Part shown: piece after piece, positions 53,801-64,000 of the stretch
Position numbering within the stretch: position 1 is the stretch's first letter
How the letters are laid out: each line of letters starts with the position of its first letter
Origin: Gavia stellata
Lineage: Eukaryota > Chordata > Aves > Gaviiformes > Gaviidae
Direction: 5' to 3'
Assembly: GCF_030936135.1 (NCBI RefSeq)
Contig: NC_082595.1
Location: forward strand, 23,697,930-23,761,929
Length of the DNA: 64,000 nt
The notes under the pieces: model-generated
Databases searched by the model: none
The model's input: only the letters and a program-made list of their open reading frames with translations
Told to the model about the DNA's origin: nothing
Translations under genes and position numbers: made by a program

Positions 53801-56800
53801 CTGAGACTGAAAACAAGAATAAGATAAACTAGTGTAATGCTTAATAACTGGCAGTGTATTATCATTTTAAGGGTCATATGAGATCACTGAACTTCGTACG
53901 TTAGTGTTATAACATTAGTCTGTACATAATGTTCATTATGTTGAGTAACAGTTCTTAACTAATTGCATATGTGCACACACATATACGTTTGTCCTTTGAG
54001 AATATAAACACATTGTCCCCTCAGCAGCAGAGCTAAAAAAGCTTAGTTTCCTGTGGAATTATGCCCTATGCCCCTACCCTTTCCTAGGAGAACTAAAACT
54101 TCACCATACATCCCACGTCCCAGTCTTTTGCCCCATAACACCTTTTCGTTTCCCCATGTTCTTTACAGTCTTCATCATTTTGCAACACCTCTAGTTCCCT
54201 AATGATCACAGCATCCTTCCCCCCCACATACCGCACCCCCAAGAGGCCTCCATGACAAATGAGAGTAGCTAAACTAGCAAAACCAGCAATATATAGTAAA
54301 ATCATTAAGAGAGCATGTGCATTACATTTCAATTGTACCTTGAAAAAAACTGTTTGCAATATAGCTTACATGTAGTTTGAAACAAATGCCAAGGTACCAA
54401 AACCAATTTGGTGTTGAATGTACTTGCGTAATTAATACATGCTAGATTAAGAATTAGAAACACAAAGGGACACTGAAAAAACCTATAATTTTACATGTCA
54501 AAATAATTTCTTACGTGTGTATCTCAGGTTGTTCCAGAAACCGCTCTGCACTACAAGAATAATTGAAAATTTAAGTTATATTCATACAATAAATCCTTGA
54601 CGCCTGAAGCATATTTTTTCTGAAGTTCTGAAGAATTAGCTGCCATTCATAAACAAAAACTGACAAATACAGTACTGAAAAAAAATGAATTGCTTAAAGA
54701 AGCGCAGCGATTTTTACAAGCGATGAAAGCATTTAACACTGAGAAGCAGCAGGGTGTAATTTCAGTTTTCCAACTATTTCCAAACTGTGACACATAGGTG
54801 CTAAGTACCATGAATGCTGCCTACGCAATAAAAAGATGGTTGTAAATGAACACGCCAAAAAATACTGCTACTGCCACCACCAGTGTTGGTAACCACAATA
54901 AACTAAGTCTGAAATCCCTGACTTAACAGCCTCTTACTAAGCAAAGCCAAATAAAGTAGATGTTGGATACTGTGGTGGAGATACAAATCTTTTTTTACCC
55001 ACACATAAAATAAGAAATGAGCTTCAGCTGTAACAGAAAAACCTATGCTAAGTTTTGGGGATTTCATAAAATTGATGTTTGAAAACTTGGAGGATTTGAC
55101 AGTGCATCATTTTTAGAATTCATTCCAGTATATTGTCAGTACAACAGATCAACCTATAGTATAAAATTGATAAATTGTTAACATAGCCCTTTATAGAGAA
55201 AATAGAGCCCTTGAATTGAAAAATGGAAGGTATGCTGCCCCAGTTTTAAATTCCAGATGTTAACAAAAGCCTCTTAATTTTTAAAGACTAAATTAATTTT
55301 TTTAGGCTAACCTCCTGAAATACAAATGCTTCCAAGCGTAGATGGTATGTCAAATCAATACTTCAGAAAATTTTGAGGGACTGATAAAATTGATAGTTTA
55401 AACATTCAGATCCTTAATATATTATGAAGTTGCTTTACTTCATGAAGTAACTGAAGTAAAAAAAAAAGTTTTATTTATTAATGAACTTAAAAAGTCAAGA
55501 TGCATAGGGAAATGCATTAAATGAAATACCTAACTTTTTGGAAAATATGATTCTTAAGAATACTGAGTCTTTTCCTTGAAAGCTGTTTAATTACATTTAT
55601 CAATTCCTGTCATTTCATCTAAAGCCTACATGTAGTGTAATCAATATAAGTGAGCTGTAAACTTTAGCAATATTTTAAAAAAAAAAAAAGTCAGAATTTT
55701 TTTCTACAGTAGCTCCCTACAGATAGCATTTGTAGAATGCATATGCTTTTGCTGAATCTGGAATATCTTTGTATGTAACAAAAAATGGAAGAAAATGGTA
55801 CATATCCCTACCTTTCTTTTAGTATAAAAAGTGCGCCAAGCTGTGCCAGAACTGTAGATGCAAATACGGCTAGAACTTCAAACCTTTCAAACCTGAAATT
55901 TGAGAATTAAATTTAGAAACACCTAGCACTGAACAATGCATCAAATGTATTCTGGTCTGTGCAAGAACCAGCAGGATAAACCTACTATTTCCAATTCTTT
56001 CAAGAGCAGACAGATGGGAAGAAACTGGAAGTTTTATGAAAGAGGCATTATTTTCAATTTCTTTTAAGCCAACACTCCATTTACCACAAACCAGCTTAAA
56101 ATTAAGCACTTCTTAATTCTTTTTCCTATCCCTCCCCTTTCCTCTCCTCCCCTATTCTGTAACTGTTCTTTACAGCATCAGTCTTGGGTCTCCTTATTTT
56201 TAGGCTCTTTTACACACAGATTGTTAGTCATGGCTGTTAGGGGATACAGGCAATGATAGTCAGCAACGTATCAAATGTTGTATTATCAAACACTAGATCT
56301 TGTTATTAGTACTTACCCAAATGAATAGACTGGGCTGGGTTTCTTCATCATTACCCAGTAGCTTATTAGACATGTTACCAAACTGAAAAAAGGAAGAGAA
56401 TTAGACTATGATAAATAACTGCAGCCTTTACAAACTGGATAATCTACAAATACACACTTGAGCCATCAGAACTGAACAAATGAATATAACCATGTCTTAC
56501 CATGAAAACTCAACACCTCCATCACTGTCACAATGAGGGTTCCAGTGAATCCAGAAAAGGTTGTGTTTGGGAATAAAACTGAGATTGCACAATGATGTCT
56601 CAGCTGTTCCCATAAAAAGGGCAGCAAATAATTTTAGCAGAATGGTAGTCAACCTAATTCCTTACACCAGGAGACAGCCTAATGCTGTACTTATGGCATG
56701 CTGTGCTTACAAAGGCTACCACCAACCTTCTTCAATATAGAGCATCACTCAGCCTAAATCAAGTTTACCATAACTCCAAATGCAATGCATTTTTACACTG

Positions 56801-59800
56801 AGGTCCTGACACAAAACAGAATAACCAGCGTTTAATCTGCATGCACTCCATAAATTTTTCTGAAAGGGACCTGGAGCATGTGAGACCAGGTACCCCAGAA
56901 TCTGACCAACAGGCAAAGGTGGTTTGAGAAAACCCTTTTAATACTGTCTGGTATCACACACAGTAATGTCCCACATAGTAACGAAAAGTACAAAGCAAAA
57001 GCCTATGAAAATATCAAACTAGACACCCAGTAAATGCTCTTCTTGCATGTGCTTTATGAACTTGCGTAGAAATACTGTAACCTGAGAAATGCCATTTAAA
57101 TGAGAAGGAACATGATAAGCAAGACAACAGGACTGTCACATTGGTGTCACTTCCTTTGTATCCCAGTGAAAAAGTGAAGAAAGCTCTCCATTAAACTCTT
57201 CTTTTAGCGGTATACCATGAATTAGATTTAGCACACTAGAATAAGTCTCAGGCTATGCCAAGTATTGCCTTTCTTTTCCACAGTGTAATTTGTCTACATA
57301 TATGGCCAAAACAGATTTAATTTTTTTGGCTTCATTCATCTACACAAGCTCTAATCTAACTGGCCATTCACTGACAGCCACAGGTCTCTCTCGCTATTTT
57401 CTTTCCAAGTTTTTCCTCTGGTATTGAACATCTGAAATTCCAATTATTTTATCCCCATGGTACTAGCCTCAATTTTTCTAGGATGAGTCTCATTTCCTCT
57501 GCCTATTTTTCCCTCTATTGACCCCTTTGGACAATTTTTTTTATTGGAACCCACCCAGATTCAGTGCCATCTGCACCTTTATGCAGCCCTTTCTTAATTA
57601 ATGACAATGTTACATTAGACTGGATAAAGAACTCATCTCCACAGCTGCTGAACAATAACTTCCTCACAACCTGATCCACAGCTGTGTGGAGTAAAAGCAA
57701 AAGCAGAGGAAGTAATACTGCTCATATACAAAATAGTCAATTCATATACTCAGTAAGACTATTATAAATGACCAGGAAGATGACAAAAACAAAAGAACCA
57801 GAAATTGATTTTTGCAGCAGGATTACTGAGCATTGTTCTCTCTTACAGCAAATCAAAACTCTTGAAAGAGATCACTGCAAGTTAGAATAATCTTCTAGTC
57901 CGTTCCCTAATTAACCTGACATGCCAGTGCCAGGAATATTCCATCTTCTCCTAAAACTAAAAAAAAAAAAAAAAAAAAAAAATTCTATACAAATACGAAA
58001 TACACTGTCAAAACTTTCTCCAAAGTGAAAAAGGCATTTTGAGTCAAGATAACAAAACTCAGCAGATACAAAATTCTAAGGGAAATATGAGATTCATTGA
58101 AGTTATATCACAATTCTAATGCAGTCACAGATCAAGTTAAGTATTTTTTGTGCCTATATCAACCATTCATTTTCCTTTCTGCATGTTTGCTGCTGTTATT
58201 TATAAATGTTTTACTATCAGTCAGATAAGCTATAGTATCTAGTGGGCAAAACTGACTGCAGATAGCTGATCCATACTTTTTATAAGCTAGTAAGCTAGCA
58301 AGGAAGATAATGAAGGTTAATAATTAAAAAAAATACATGCATTTTATGCAGTTTATTTCCCAACCACTGCTACCATTCTGCATCTCAGGTAAGAATTTAA
58401 TATATTTCATGTCTGTATTATCAATATTATCAAAAGTGTTCAGAACTTTAATACTTAAAGTAGTTTTAATATCATTTTGTTAGAAAACAGGAAAAATACT
58501 AAAAATATCTAATGATCTTATTGGAAGAGTGCCTGGGATCTAGCTCTTGAAATATTTTGAAATATGATTACATACTCCTTGTTTCCTGATGCTAAAACTG
58601 AGGGATACTTCAGAACCAATGACTGTGGCATTAGGGAAATGTTCCGTGTGTACCACCAGATAACAGTTGGATGCTAGATTCTGGTTTTTGTTGTTACACA
58701 TCTGGACAGAGAAATCCATGACTGAACTGATTTGTTACTAGTCATTCTCAATACAGCTATGGTGTTTCTCATCATCTATTTATTGTGATATACAATTTTA
58801 TACTCATTTAAGCTATATTTAAACCAGTTAGTGTTTCTATACTGACTGATGACTCTAAATAACCTGTGTTTGTATCTGTAAATAAATTTTATATGTATAG
58901 AAATATACAAAGACAGGCACAAATAAACAGTAAGACTAAATGGGAAAAAACTCACCTGAAAAGGTCAAAGATTGTCAAATACGTGTAAGCAGTTAAAGCT
59001 GTAAAAGAAGCAAATAATAAAACTTAACATAATTTTTCAATGCAGAAATCACTTGTACTCTTCTAAGTCCCTCTTGTGCAGTTCTCTTCCATCTTCTATC
59101 TACATAAATTGTCTCTGCTGATAGAAAAAGTCTCTCTGTCTTTTGTATGTGTATATAACATGAATGTCCTAAACACACCAATATATTTAACTTCATAAAC
59201 AGGTTGATTATGGCAATCCTAATTCTAATAAAGCACATGATAATGCCCAGATACAAAAGGTATTAAGCTTGTGACTAAGTTGTAACCAAGAATATAAATA
59301 CGGAAAAGTCAGGACATCTTCTAGTAACACATCATCCGCCAAAGCAAGAGGTCTTTTACGTGCATTATTGCAGTGCAAAGTAGATTCAACAGAACTTTTT
59401 ACTTGTTTTGCGTCTCCGACCCATTTTGAAAATGCAAGAAAACCTGTCACAAATTAAAAATGTAAGGTATTCTACTTTCAATACAGATGACAGGAAGCAT
59501 CTTGAAGCCCCTATACAAAAGTAGAAGATATACAAAATATTGAAAAGGGGCATTCCTGGAATCAGAGAAGCCTTTTGCCACACTACAAACATCTTCATTC
59601 AACTGCAAGTGAGGGTCTCTATATGTCACTGGTACTATTTATATAAGGAACAGGTTTGAGGACTAGCTTAAAAGTCTACTTTTTTGCAATCTTAAAGATA
59701 AAGAGGGTACTGCAGGAAGAAAATGACCAGCAGGTCTGGAAAACCTTGCAAACTTTGAAGGACTTTCACCCATCCACACGTGCTTGTGGGAGATGGCTCT

Positions 59801-62800
59801 AAACTGACTGTGGCAAATCAAAAGGAAGCACTTTCCAAACCTGGCTGTTCAGCCACCTAACTCCATTACGTGCTAACTTAGATTTTATTTTTTTTTTAGT
59901 ATATTGGAACTTCACAAGCTAAGAAACACATGGTACTTGGTTGTAGTTTCAATACAAAGGAGCCACCTACCTATACTGTTTGTAGAGCTGCACCACATTA
60001 GCAGGAAGCCAATACATATTAAATTTATAGCACCAAACAGCAAGATCTTCCAGGACTGTTGATGAGAATGAATACGTATTTTACATCTTCCAAAATTTAC
60101 AAGACAAAAATACATCTACCTGGTTTTAAAAAACAATATTGCAGTGCTTCACCATGCAAGGAGCACTGGCTTCTCCTCCCTCACAAAAACTTACAACTCA
60201 TTTCAGAACAAGCAGCCCATATTCTATTTTTAACTTTACAGATTGTCTCAAAACTTAATTATAAACAGCGTTTGTGCACCATGATTGAAATACTTTTTTG
60301 GTCTAAAAAAATCACCCCTGTATAATACAGCACACACCATCTGACTTTTGAAGACAGACTTATACAATTTTATATTAGTGGGTTCCTTTCTCTGTGCTGG
60401 AACTTAGATGAAGAACACTAATTGACAGGGACAATGCACAGGAAGGAATCCAGCTTCACAGCTGGATTTTTCTTTTTAAGCATAGCTAGAAAATTTCAAA
60501 GAAATATTCTCAAAATATTCTCAAGTTAATAATGTATTTTAACTTATCACAGCTAATGTCTTTTTTATTATTATTCATTTTTTAAAAGAAACACTTACCC
60601 TCCTATCTGCTGCAACCAGCCTAAATTCATGTGTTAACTTTCCAACCAATGATCTCTGTGATTTGCGGAACAGGTGTATTGTCCCCTTAAAAAAAATTAA
60701 AAGCTTAATTAAAATTTTACTTAAACCATAATTTAAATTAGCAAAAAGGAAATCTTCATTTATTAACTATTTTTATAATTATATCAAAGAATCAGAAATA
60801 TTTTTTTGCTAACTATAGATAGCCCGTAAACATTAAATTCAGAAAAATTTTTTCATAACCATTTTACATGGTTATTATATTAGAAAAATAACTATTTACT
60901 TAGAATTAAGCTTCATTTAGATATAATCCAGAATTCAAGTTTACTGGAAAGCTTACCAAAACACCATTTAAAGAGTGGTTTTTAACTTTTATTTAAGTAA
61001 AACTACTACAGATGTTCTGAAAACACAAATATTTTTCTTTATCAAAGCACACTTCCCACCCAAAGCCAACTGGTTTATTACACAGGAAAATATTGTTTAT
61101 ACATCTATAAATGAGAACCCATCAGAGAAATAAAAACAGTGCTGGTATCATCTGTAACATGGTGGACACAAGGCCAGCAGCATGATGAGACATACAATCT
61201 CAGTCATGGCTTAACCTAAATGCGCACAGTAGATGTGGTTACTGTAGGTGCTCCCTCTCCTAACTCCTAGTTACATGCAGATAAGGGTTTTCCTGGGGTG
61301 GAGAGGACACATGTGCATGTAGGAGATGGGAGTGAGGGGGTGCTACGTGGCTCTCCTGAAAGTCTGACAGGAAGCAGACTACCAGAAAAATTCATCAACG
61401 ATGCCACTTGCTCCCCTTCCTCAGAAGTCCCAAGCTTCTAGTTCATTGTCCTCCATTCTACTCTCGCCATAAAGAAGCTTTTCACGTGAAAAGCCCTTCT
61501 GATTTGCAGTAGAAATTTGTGGACTTGTAATGGATGGTCTACCATATGCATTAATTTTGGGCTGGAGGAAATAAGGTTTGATTGTAAGCTATCACATCTG
61601 TAACTGCCAGCAGAAGACAACAAAACATACTAACAGGCTGGTCACCGAAACAGACTCAATTAACTTACAGACACGTTTGTCAACACAGCTGTATTGCATA
61701 TTACCTGTAGAAATACACATATGCCTTGGTGCAATTAATTACAAAAGCAGTGCTACAGATCCCAGGTTTAGCTCACCTGGGGCAAAAGGCTAGCACTTAC
61801 TATTTTCTTTATTAGCAAATCATTACATGATGACTTTTTTTCTCAACAGAGATATACAGGATGCCAGAACACTTCAGAAAGCGTTTCTAACAGGCAGTGG
61901 ACTGCCTGCTTACGAAGGCTGCTCTGCCGCCTTAGCAGCCATTGCTTTCCCATGCTATTAGCACTATGTCCATTGCCAAACTGCACTGTGCCACACCTCC
62001 CTGCTTACTGGAGGACACCATGCATTAAAGCTGTGTTTTCTGTACCACAGAGGAAAACCTCATGCAAACCCACGCTAGCCATAGCTCAGCCCTGGAAGCA
62101 AGCTCTAATTCAGCAGATGTTGCGCTTTGGCATTGAAGGTACCCCAGCTCCTAAACTTCTGGCAACGCAATGGAGAGAAACACTGCTGTGCTGAGCAGGA
62201 GAGCAGCTACCCCATACCTCAGCCACTGAAGGTCCCCATGTGGTGCCAGGGCACCTATACAAGAAGTATTTCGAGGAGTGTGAGCATCTGCTCCAACAAT
62301 GTCAACGGGTGACAGCACCTGTTACTGATACTGATGTAAATTCATTTGCGCTCAGCATAGAAAGGGGAAGTTTAGACACCCAGCTGAACAACCATGCACA
62401 GTGGTCATCCCCAGAAGAATGACTTTTCTTCTTTGGGAAGCGAGCCGTACATACCAGGAGTACAGTCCTGTGCTTCCACTGACACGTAGGAGCAGGAGAG
62501 ATACCGCCCGTTTGTCCTGATGCAAATTTCAGTTCCCTGACTGATTTGGCGTTGAATGAAAACTTTGAGGCTGAGACCGAGACCCAAACCACAGCCCAGC
62601 TACAAGGCTGAGCACCTATCACTCGCTCCAGACACACCTCCAGCGGAGCAGCCCTCCGCGACACCCAGCACCCACCCCACCCCACCCCCGGCAGCTCCGC
62701 ACCTGCCCGCGGTACCCCCCGGCCGCTGCCCGGCGGCCAGGGGCTCCGCGCCCACCGCGGCCCTGGAGAGCCGCCGGTGACCGGGGAATCCTCGAACGGG

Positions 62801-63315
62801 GGGAGGGAGGAAGGAATACGAAGCGGAAGTACTACACGGAAAGCCACACCGCGCGCTCCTCCCGGGCCCCGGAGCCGTTAACGGCCGCGCCAGGCCCGGC
62901 CGCCCCGCGCGCCCCGCCGCAGGTGCCCCGGGGTGCCGCCGCCTTGGCGAAGGGGCACTTCCCCCAGCTCGCCGCCCCGCCGGCGGCCGGCTAGCGGCGG
63001 CGCTTGGCTAACGGCCCCGGGTTACACCGCCTGCGGCGGAACGCGGCAGAGGCCTGGCCGGGCGGGGCAGGCCCCCGCGCGCAGCCACGTCACCGCCGGC
63101 CCGGCGGGGCTCACGCCAGGAGCGGGGCGGGGGACGGCGGCGCGGCGCGCTGCAGGCCGGGCCGGCACCGGGCCCGGGGCGCTCTGCCCTGACCAGCCCC
63201 ACCGCCGCAGCAGCAGGGCCCCCCGCCCGGGAGCGGCAGCCCGATCGCCTCCTCGCCCCGCTCCCACACACGACTTCCCTCCCGCCTCCTCCCCTCAGCG
63301 GGGGCCACTCACCAT
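47333..63315 (-). CDS. SLC30A6: Zinc transporter ZnT6, complete
   Basis: This cation diffusion facilitator family member works as the non-transporting partner of ZnT5 in the early secretory pathway, supplying zinc to enzymes such as alkaline phosphatase. Fourteen coding exons join in phase to give 460 residues (human 461). Six membrane segments are visible: about 33-51, 60-80, 99-119, 137-155, 201-221 and 224-244. They are followed by a cytosolic C-terminal domain (LEVRNEHFWTLGFGTL, AGSVHVRIRRDANEQM) and a Ser/Pro-rich tail ending GQPRT. The HxxxD zinc sites of active family members are LxxxD (Leu66, Asp70) in TM2 and FxxxD (Phe201, Asp205) in TM5, as in known ZnT6. There is no His-rich loop between TM4 and TM5. 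The start codon is the last codon of exon 1. Confidence 0.97.
49329..49397 (-). CDS. SLC30A6: SLC30A6 exon 13
   Basis: Residues 273-295, VSTLDGVLEVRNEHFWTLGF ending GTL, part of the cytosolic ferredoxin-like domain. The donor is TTG|GTAAGT. Confidence 0.96.
49719..49736 (+). repeat. C18 homopolymer
   Basis: Eighteen consecutive C in an SLC30A6 intron, so the SLC30A6 pre-mRNA carries G18. Confidence 0.95.
50005..50052 (-). CDS. SLC30A6: SLC30A6 exon 12
   Basis: Residues 257-272, TTPPHVIGQLDKLLRE. The exon is only 48 bases. The acceptor is CTTCTTAAAG and the donor is GAG|GTAAGC. Confidence 0.95.
50389..50491 (-). CDS. SLC30A6: SLC30A6 exon 11 (TM6)
   Basis: Residues 223-256, NYFAVDTASAIAIALMTFGT then MYPMSVYSGKVLLQ. 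Membrane segment 6 with Asp228. The acceptor is TTTTTTCTAG and the donor is CAG|GTAAGG. Confidence 0.97.
50787..50906 (-). CDS. SLC30A6: SLC30A6 exon 10 (TM5)
   Basis: Residues 183-221, containing IFLPRMNPFVLIDIAGALAL. Phe201 replaces the usual zinc-site His four residues before Asp205. The donor is AA|GTACGT. Confidence 0.97.
52821..52869 (-). CDS. SLC30A6: SLC30A6 exon 9
   Basis: Residues 167-181, ASTSWLQEHVADLSR, in the TM4-TM5 loop. This 49-base exon has acceptor TTCTTTTGCAG and donor AG|GTAAAG. Confidence 0.94.
53598..53692 (-). CDS. SLC30A6: SLC30A6 exon 8 (TM4)
   Basis: Residues 135-165, GRLLVGTFVALFFNLFTMLS then IRNKPFAYVSE. The acceptor is CTCCCTAG and the donor is G|GTATGT. Confidence 0.96.
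54515..54550 (-). CDS. SLC30A6: SLC30A6 exon 7 (36-base microexon)
   Basis: Residues 123-133, AERFLEQPEIH, plus split codons at both ends (Ser122 and Thr134). The acceptor is TTCTTGTAG and the donor is AC|GTAAGA. Its phase agrees with both neighbours. Confidence 0.94.
55812..55892 (-). CDS. SLC30A6: SLC30A6 exon 6 (TM3)
   Basis: Residues 96-121, FERFEVLAVFASTVLAQLGA then LFILKE. The donor is AG|GTAGGG. Confidence 0.96.
56317..56382 (-). CDS. SLC30A6: SLC30A6 exon 5
   Basis: Residues 74-94, LVTCLISYWVMMKKPSPVYS then F. End of TM2 and the following loop. The acceptor is CCTTTTTTCAG and the donor is GG|GTAAGT. Confidence 0.96.
57959..57982 (+). repeat. A24 homopolymer
   Basis: Twenty-four A in an SLC30A6 intron. 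The sequence just before it (57,870-57,950) vaguely resembles a CR1 fragment, but not enough to name it. Confidence 0.9.
58956..58998 (-). CDS. SLC30A6: SLC30A6 exon 4 (TM2)
   Basis: Residues 60-72, LTAYTYLTIFDLF. Leu66 stands where active transporters have the zinc-site His, with Asp70 kept. The exon is 43 bases, with donor AG|GTGAGT. Confidence 0.95.
59971..60055 (-). CDS. SLC30A6: SLC30A6 exon 3 (TM1)
   Basis: Residues 31-58, SWKILLFGAINLICIGFLLM then WCSSTNSI. The acceptor is CATCAACAG and the donor is G|GTAGGT. Confidence 0.97.
60599..60685 (-). CDS. SLC30A6: SLC30A6 exon 2
   Basis: Residues 2-30, GTIHLFRKSQRSLVGKLTHE then FRLVAADRR. It begins exactly after the ATG. The acceptor is TTTTTTTTAAG and the donor is AGG|GTAAGT. 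Confidence 0.96.
63313..63315 (-). CDS. SLC30A6: SLC30A6 start codon, last codon of exon 1
   Basis: The minus strand reads GGGGATAATATG|GTGAGTGG: the ATG is immediately followed by a consensus donor. Joined to exon 2 it gives ATG-GGG-ACA (Met-Gly-Thr), which matches the ZnT6 start. Context is strong, with A at -3 and G at +4 after splicing. Confidence 0.9.
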
Positions 63316-63344
63316 ATTATCCCCCGCACCGGAAGAGACGGCGC

Positions 63345-63347
63345 CAT
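63345..63347 (-). promoter_or_regulatory. SLC30A6: Upstream ATG in SLC30A6 leader
   Basis: An ATG lies 32 bases upstream of the main start, out of frame. Its frame crosses the exon 1-exon 2 junction and stops in exon 2, giving a 28-codon ORF overlapping the main start. It matters only if transcription starts upstream of it. Confidence 0.55.
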
Positions 63348-63377
63348 GCGAAGCCGGAAGAGGCGGAGAAGGCTTCC

Positions 63378-63391
63378 GTCGCTACGGCAAC
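63378..63391. promoter_or_regulatory. RFX X-box-like site
   Basis: GTCGCTACGGCAAC matches the palindromic X-box GTTGCCATGGCAAC at 11 of 14 positions, 65 bases upstream of the SLC30A6 ATG. Confidence 0.45.
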
Positions 63392-63639
63392 GAACGGTCC
63401 CGTAAGGCCACGCGCGGGAGCGGATGTGACCGGTAACGGAAACGGCGCCCGCCCTGGGCCACCGGCGTGGAGGCGCCTTCACCCGGCAGAGGAGCTCGCC
63501 CCTCCTTCCCCGGGGGCAGCGCGCCGAAGCGCGGCCTCGGTTCGTTCTCAGCCAGCATCATCCCCTCAGCCAGCGCTGCGAGGCGAAGGCAGGCAGCGAG
63601 GTGGCGGCGGAGGCCCTGCCCACCTCAGCTACCTTAGCC

Positions 63640-64000
63640 CGACAGCCCTCCCTTGTGACACTTGGATTTTGTACGAGCCCCCCTGCCTTTCATCTGCCCG
63701 TTACCTCTGAGAATTCAAGGAAAGGACTCCGTCGTGGTCGTCATGGTACTCTACTGTGACAACTCCTCAAGGACGGTTTTGCTTCACCCCCTGCTAGTAT
63801 TGTTAATCCTCCATATAGAAATACGCCTAAAATCATGTTAGCTTCACTATAGCCGGCCCTCTCTCTGCTGCTCTATTCTGCATTAATGGCAGTAAGCACA
63901 CATCTTTCAGAGTAATTTTTTTCCCAGCAGAACCCCGAAAGGACGGTAGCTATCCAAACTACAGGAACGCTGTTGTGTGCTGAAGTTCTGAGAACCGTTC
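63640..64000. other. Right edge, upstream of SLC30A6
   Basis: GC content falls back to background. I see no recognisable exon, repeat or signal here. Confidence 0.6.

Larger units (their letters stand above)
62640..63640 (-). promoter_or_regulatory. SLC30A6: SLC30A6 CpG-island promoter
   Basis: A 1-kb GC- and CpG-rich island centred on exon 1. Upstream of the ATG there are two ETS sites (CCGGAAG at 63,329 and 63,354 on plus) and an RFX X-box-like site at 63,378. A further GCGGAAGT lies at about 62,822. No TATA box is seen. The transcription start is probably within 63,320-63,450. Confidence 0.75.

Noticed and set aside
62302-63436. Frames of 181 and 167 codons around the SLC30A6 island
   Set aside because: GC-rich chance frames without recognisable domains. 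The real product here is the short exon 1 leader ending in ATG.

Overview
This window is vertebrate nuclear DNA, most likely avian. It has spliced genes with GT-AG introns, CpG-island promoters in an AT-rich background, introns much shorter than the human orthologues, few interspersed repeats, and no Alu or L1. The bird assignment is inference. Proteins were recognised from remembered vertebrate families; no database search was run. Every exon listed was checked by splice site, reading phase and codon count.

Three genes are present. (1) PRKD3, protein kinase D3, minus strand: the window holds the promoter CpG island (about 20.3-21.7 kb) and the first five coding exons (residues 1-303: N-terminal region, C1a and most of C1b). 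The PH and kinase domains lie beyond the left edge. (2) QPCT, glutaminyl-peptide cyclotransferase, plus strand: complete, seven coding exons (27,622-41,220), 363 residues, all zinc and catalytic residues present. (3) SLC30A6 (ZnT6), minus strand: complete, 14 coding exons (63,315 down to 47,333), 460 residues, with its CpG-island promoter at about 62.6-63.6 kb.

Layout: PRKD3 and QPCT are divergent, with about 6 kb between their CpG islands. QPCT and SLC30A6 are tail to tail, about 6.1 kb apart. PRKD3-QPCT matches the human 2p22 arrangement as I remember it. SLC30A6 directly after QPCT does not, so a rearrangement is suggested. The three proteins have no obvious shared pathway, though all act in or around the secretory system: PKD at the trans-Golgi, QPCT in the Golgi and secreted, ZnT6 as partner of ZnT5.

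Non-coding content includes an LTR-like repeat block in a PRKD3 intron (about 8.7-10.25 kb), old MIR/CORE-SINE and tRNA-headed SINE fossils, homopolymer G, C and A tracts, a pyrimidine mirror-like tract upstream of QPCT, a perfect 22-base palindrome in a QPCT intron, and CTCF-like motifs in convergent orientation around QPCT. I found no CRISPR, operon, prophage or other system-like locus. The most interesting leads are regulatory: a start codon that is exactly the last codon of SLC30A6 exon 1, with an overlapping upstream ORF crossing the same splice junction, and the CTCF-like motif arrangement.
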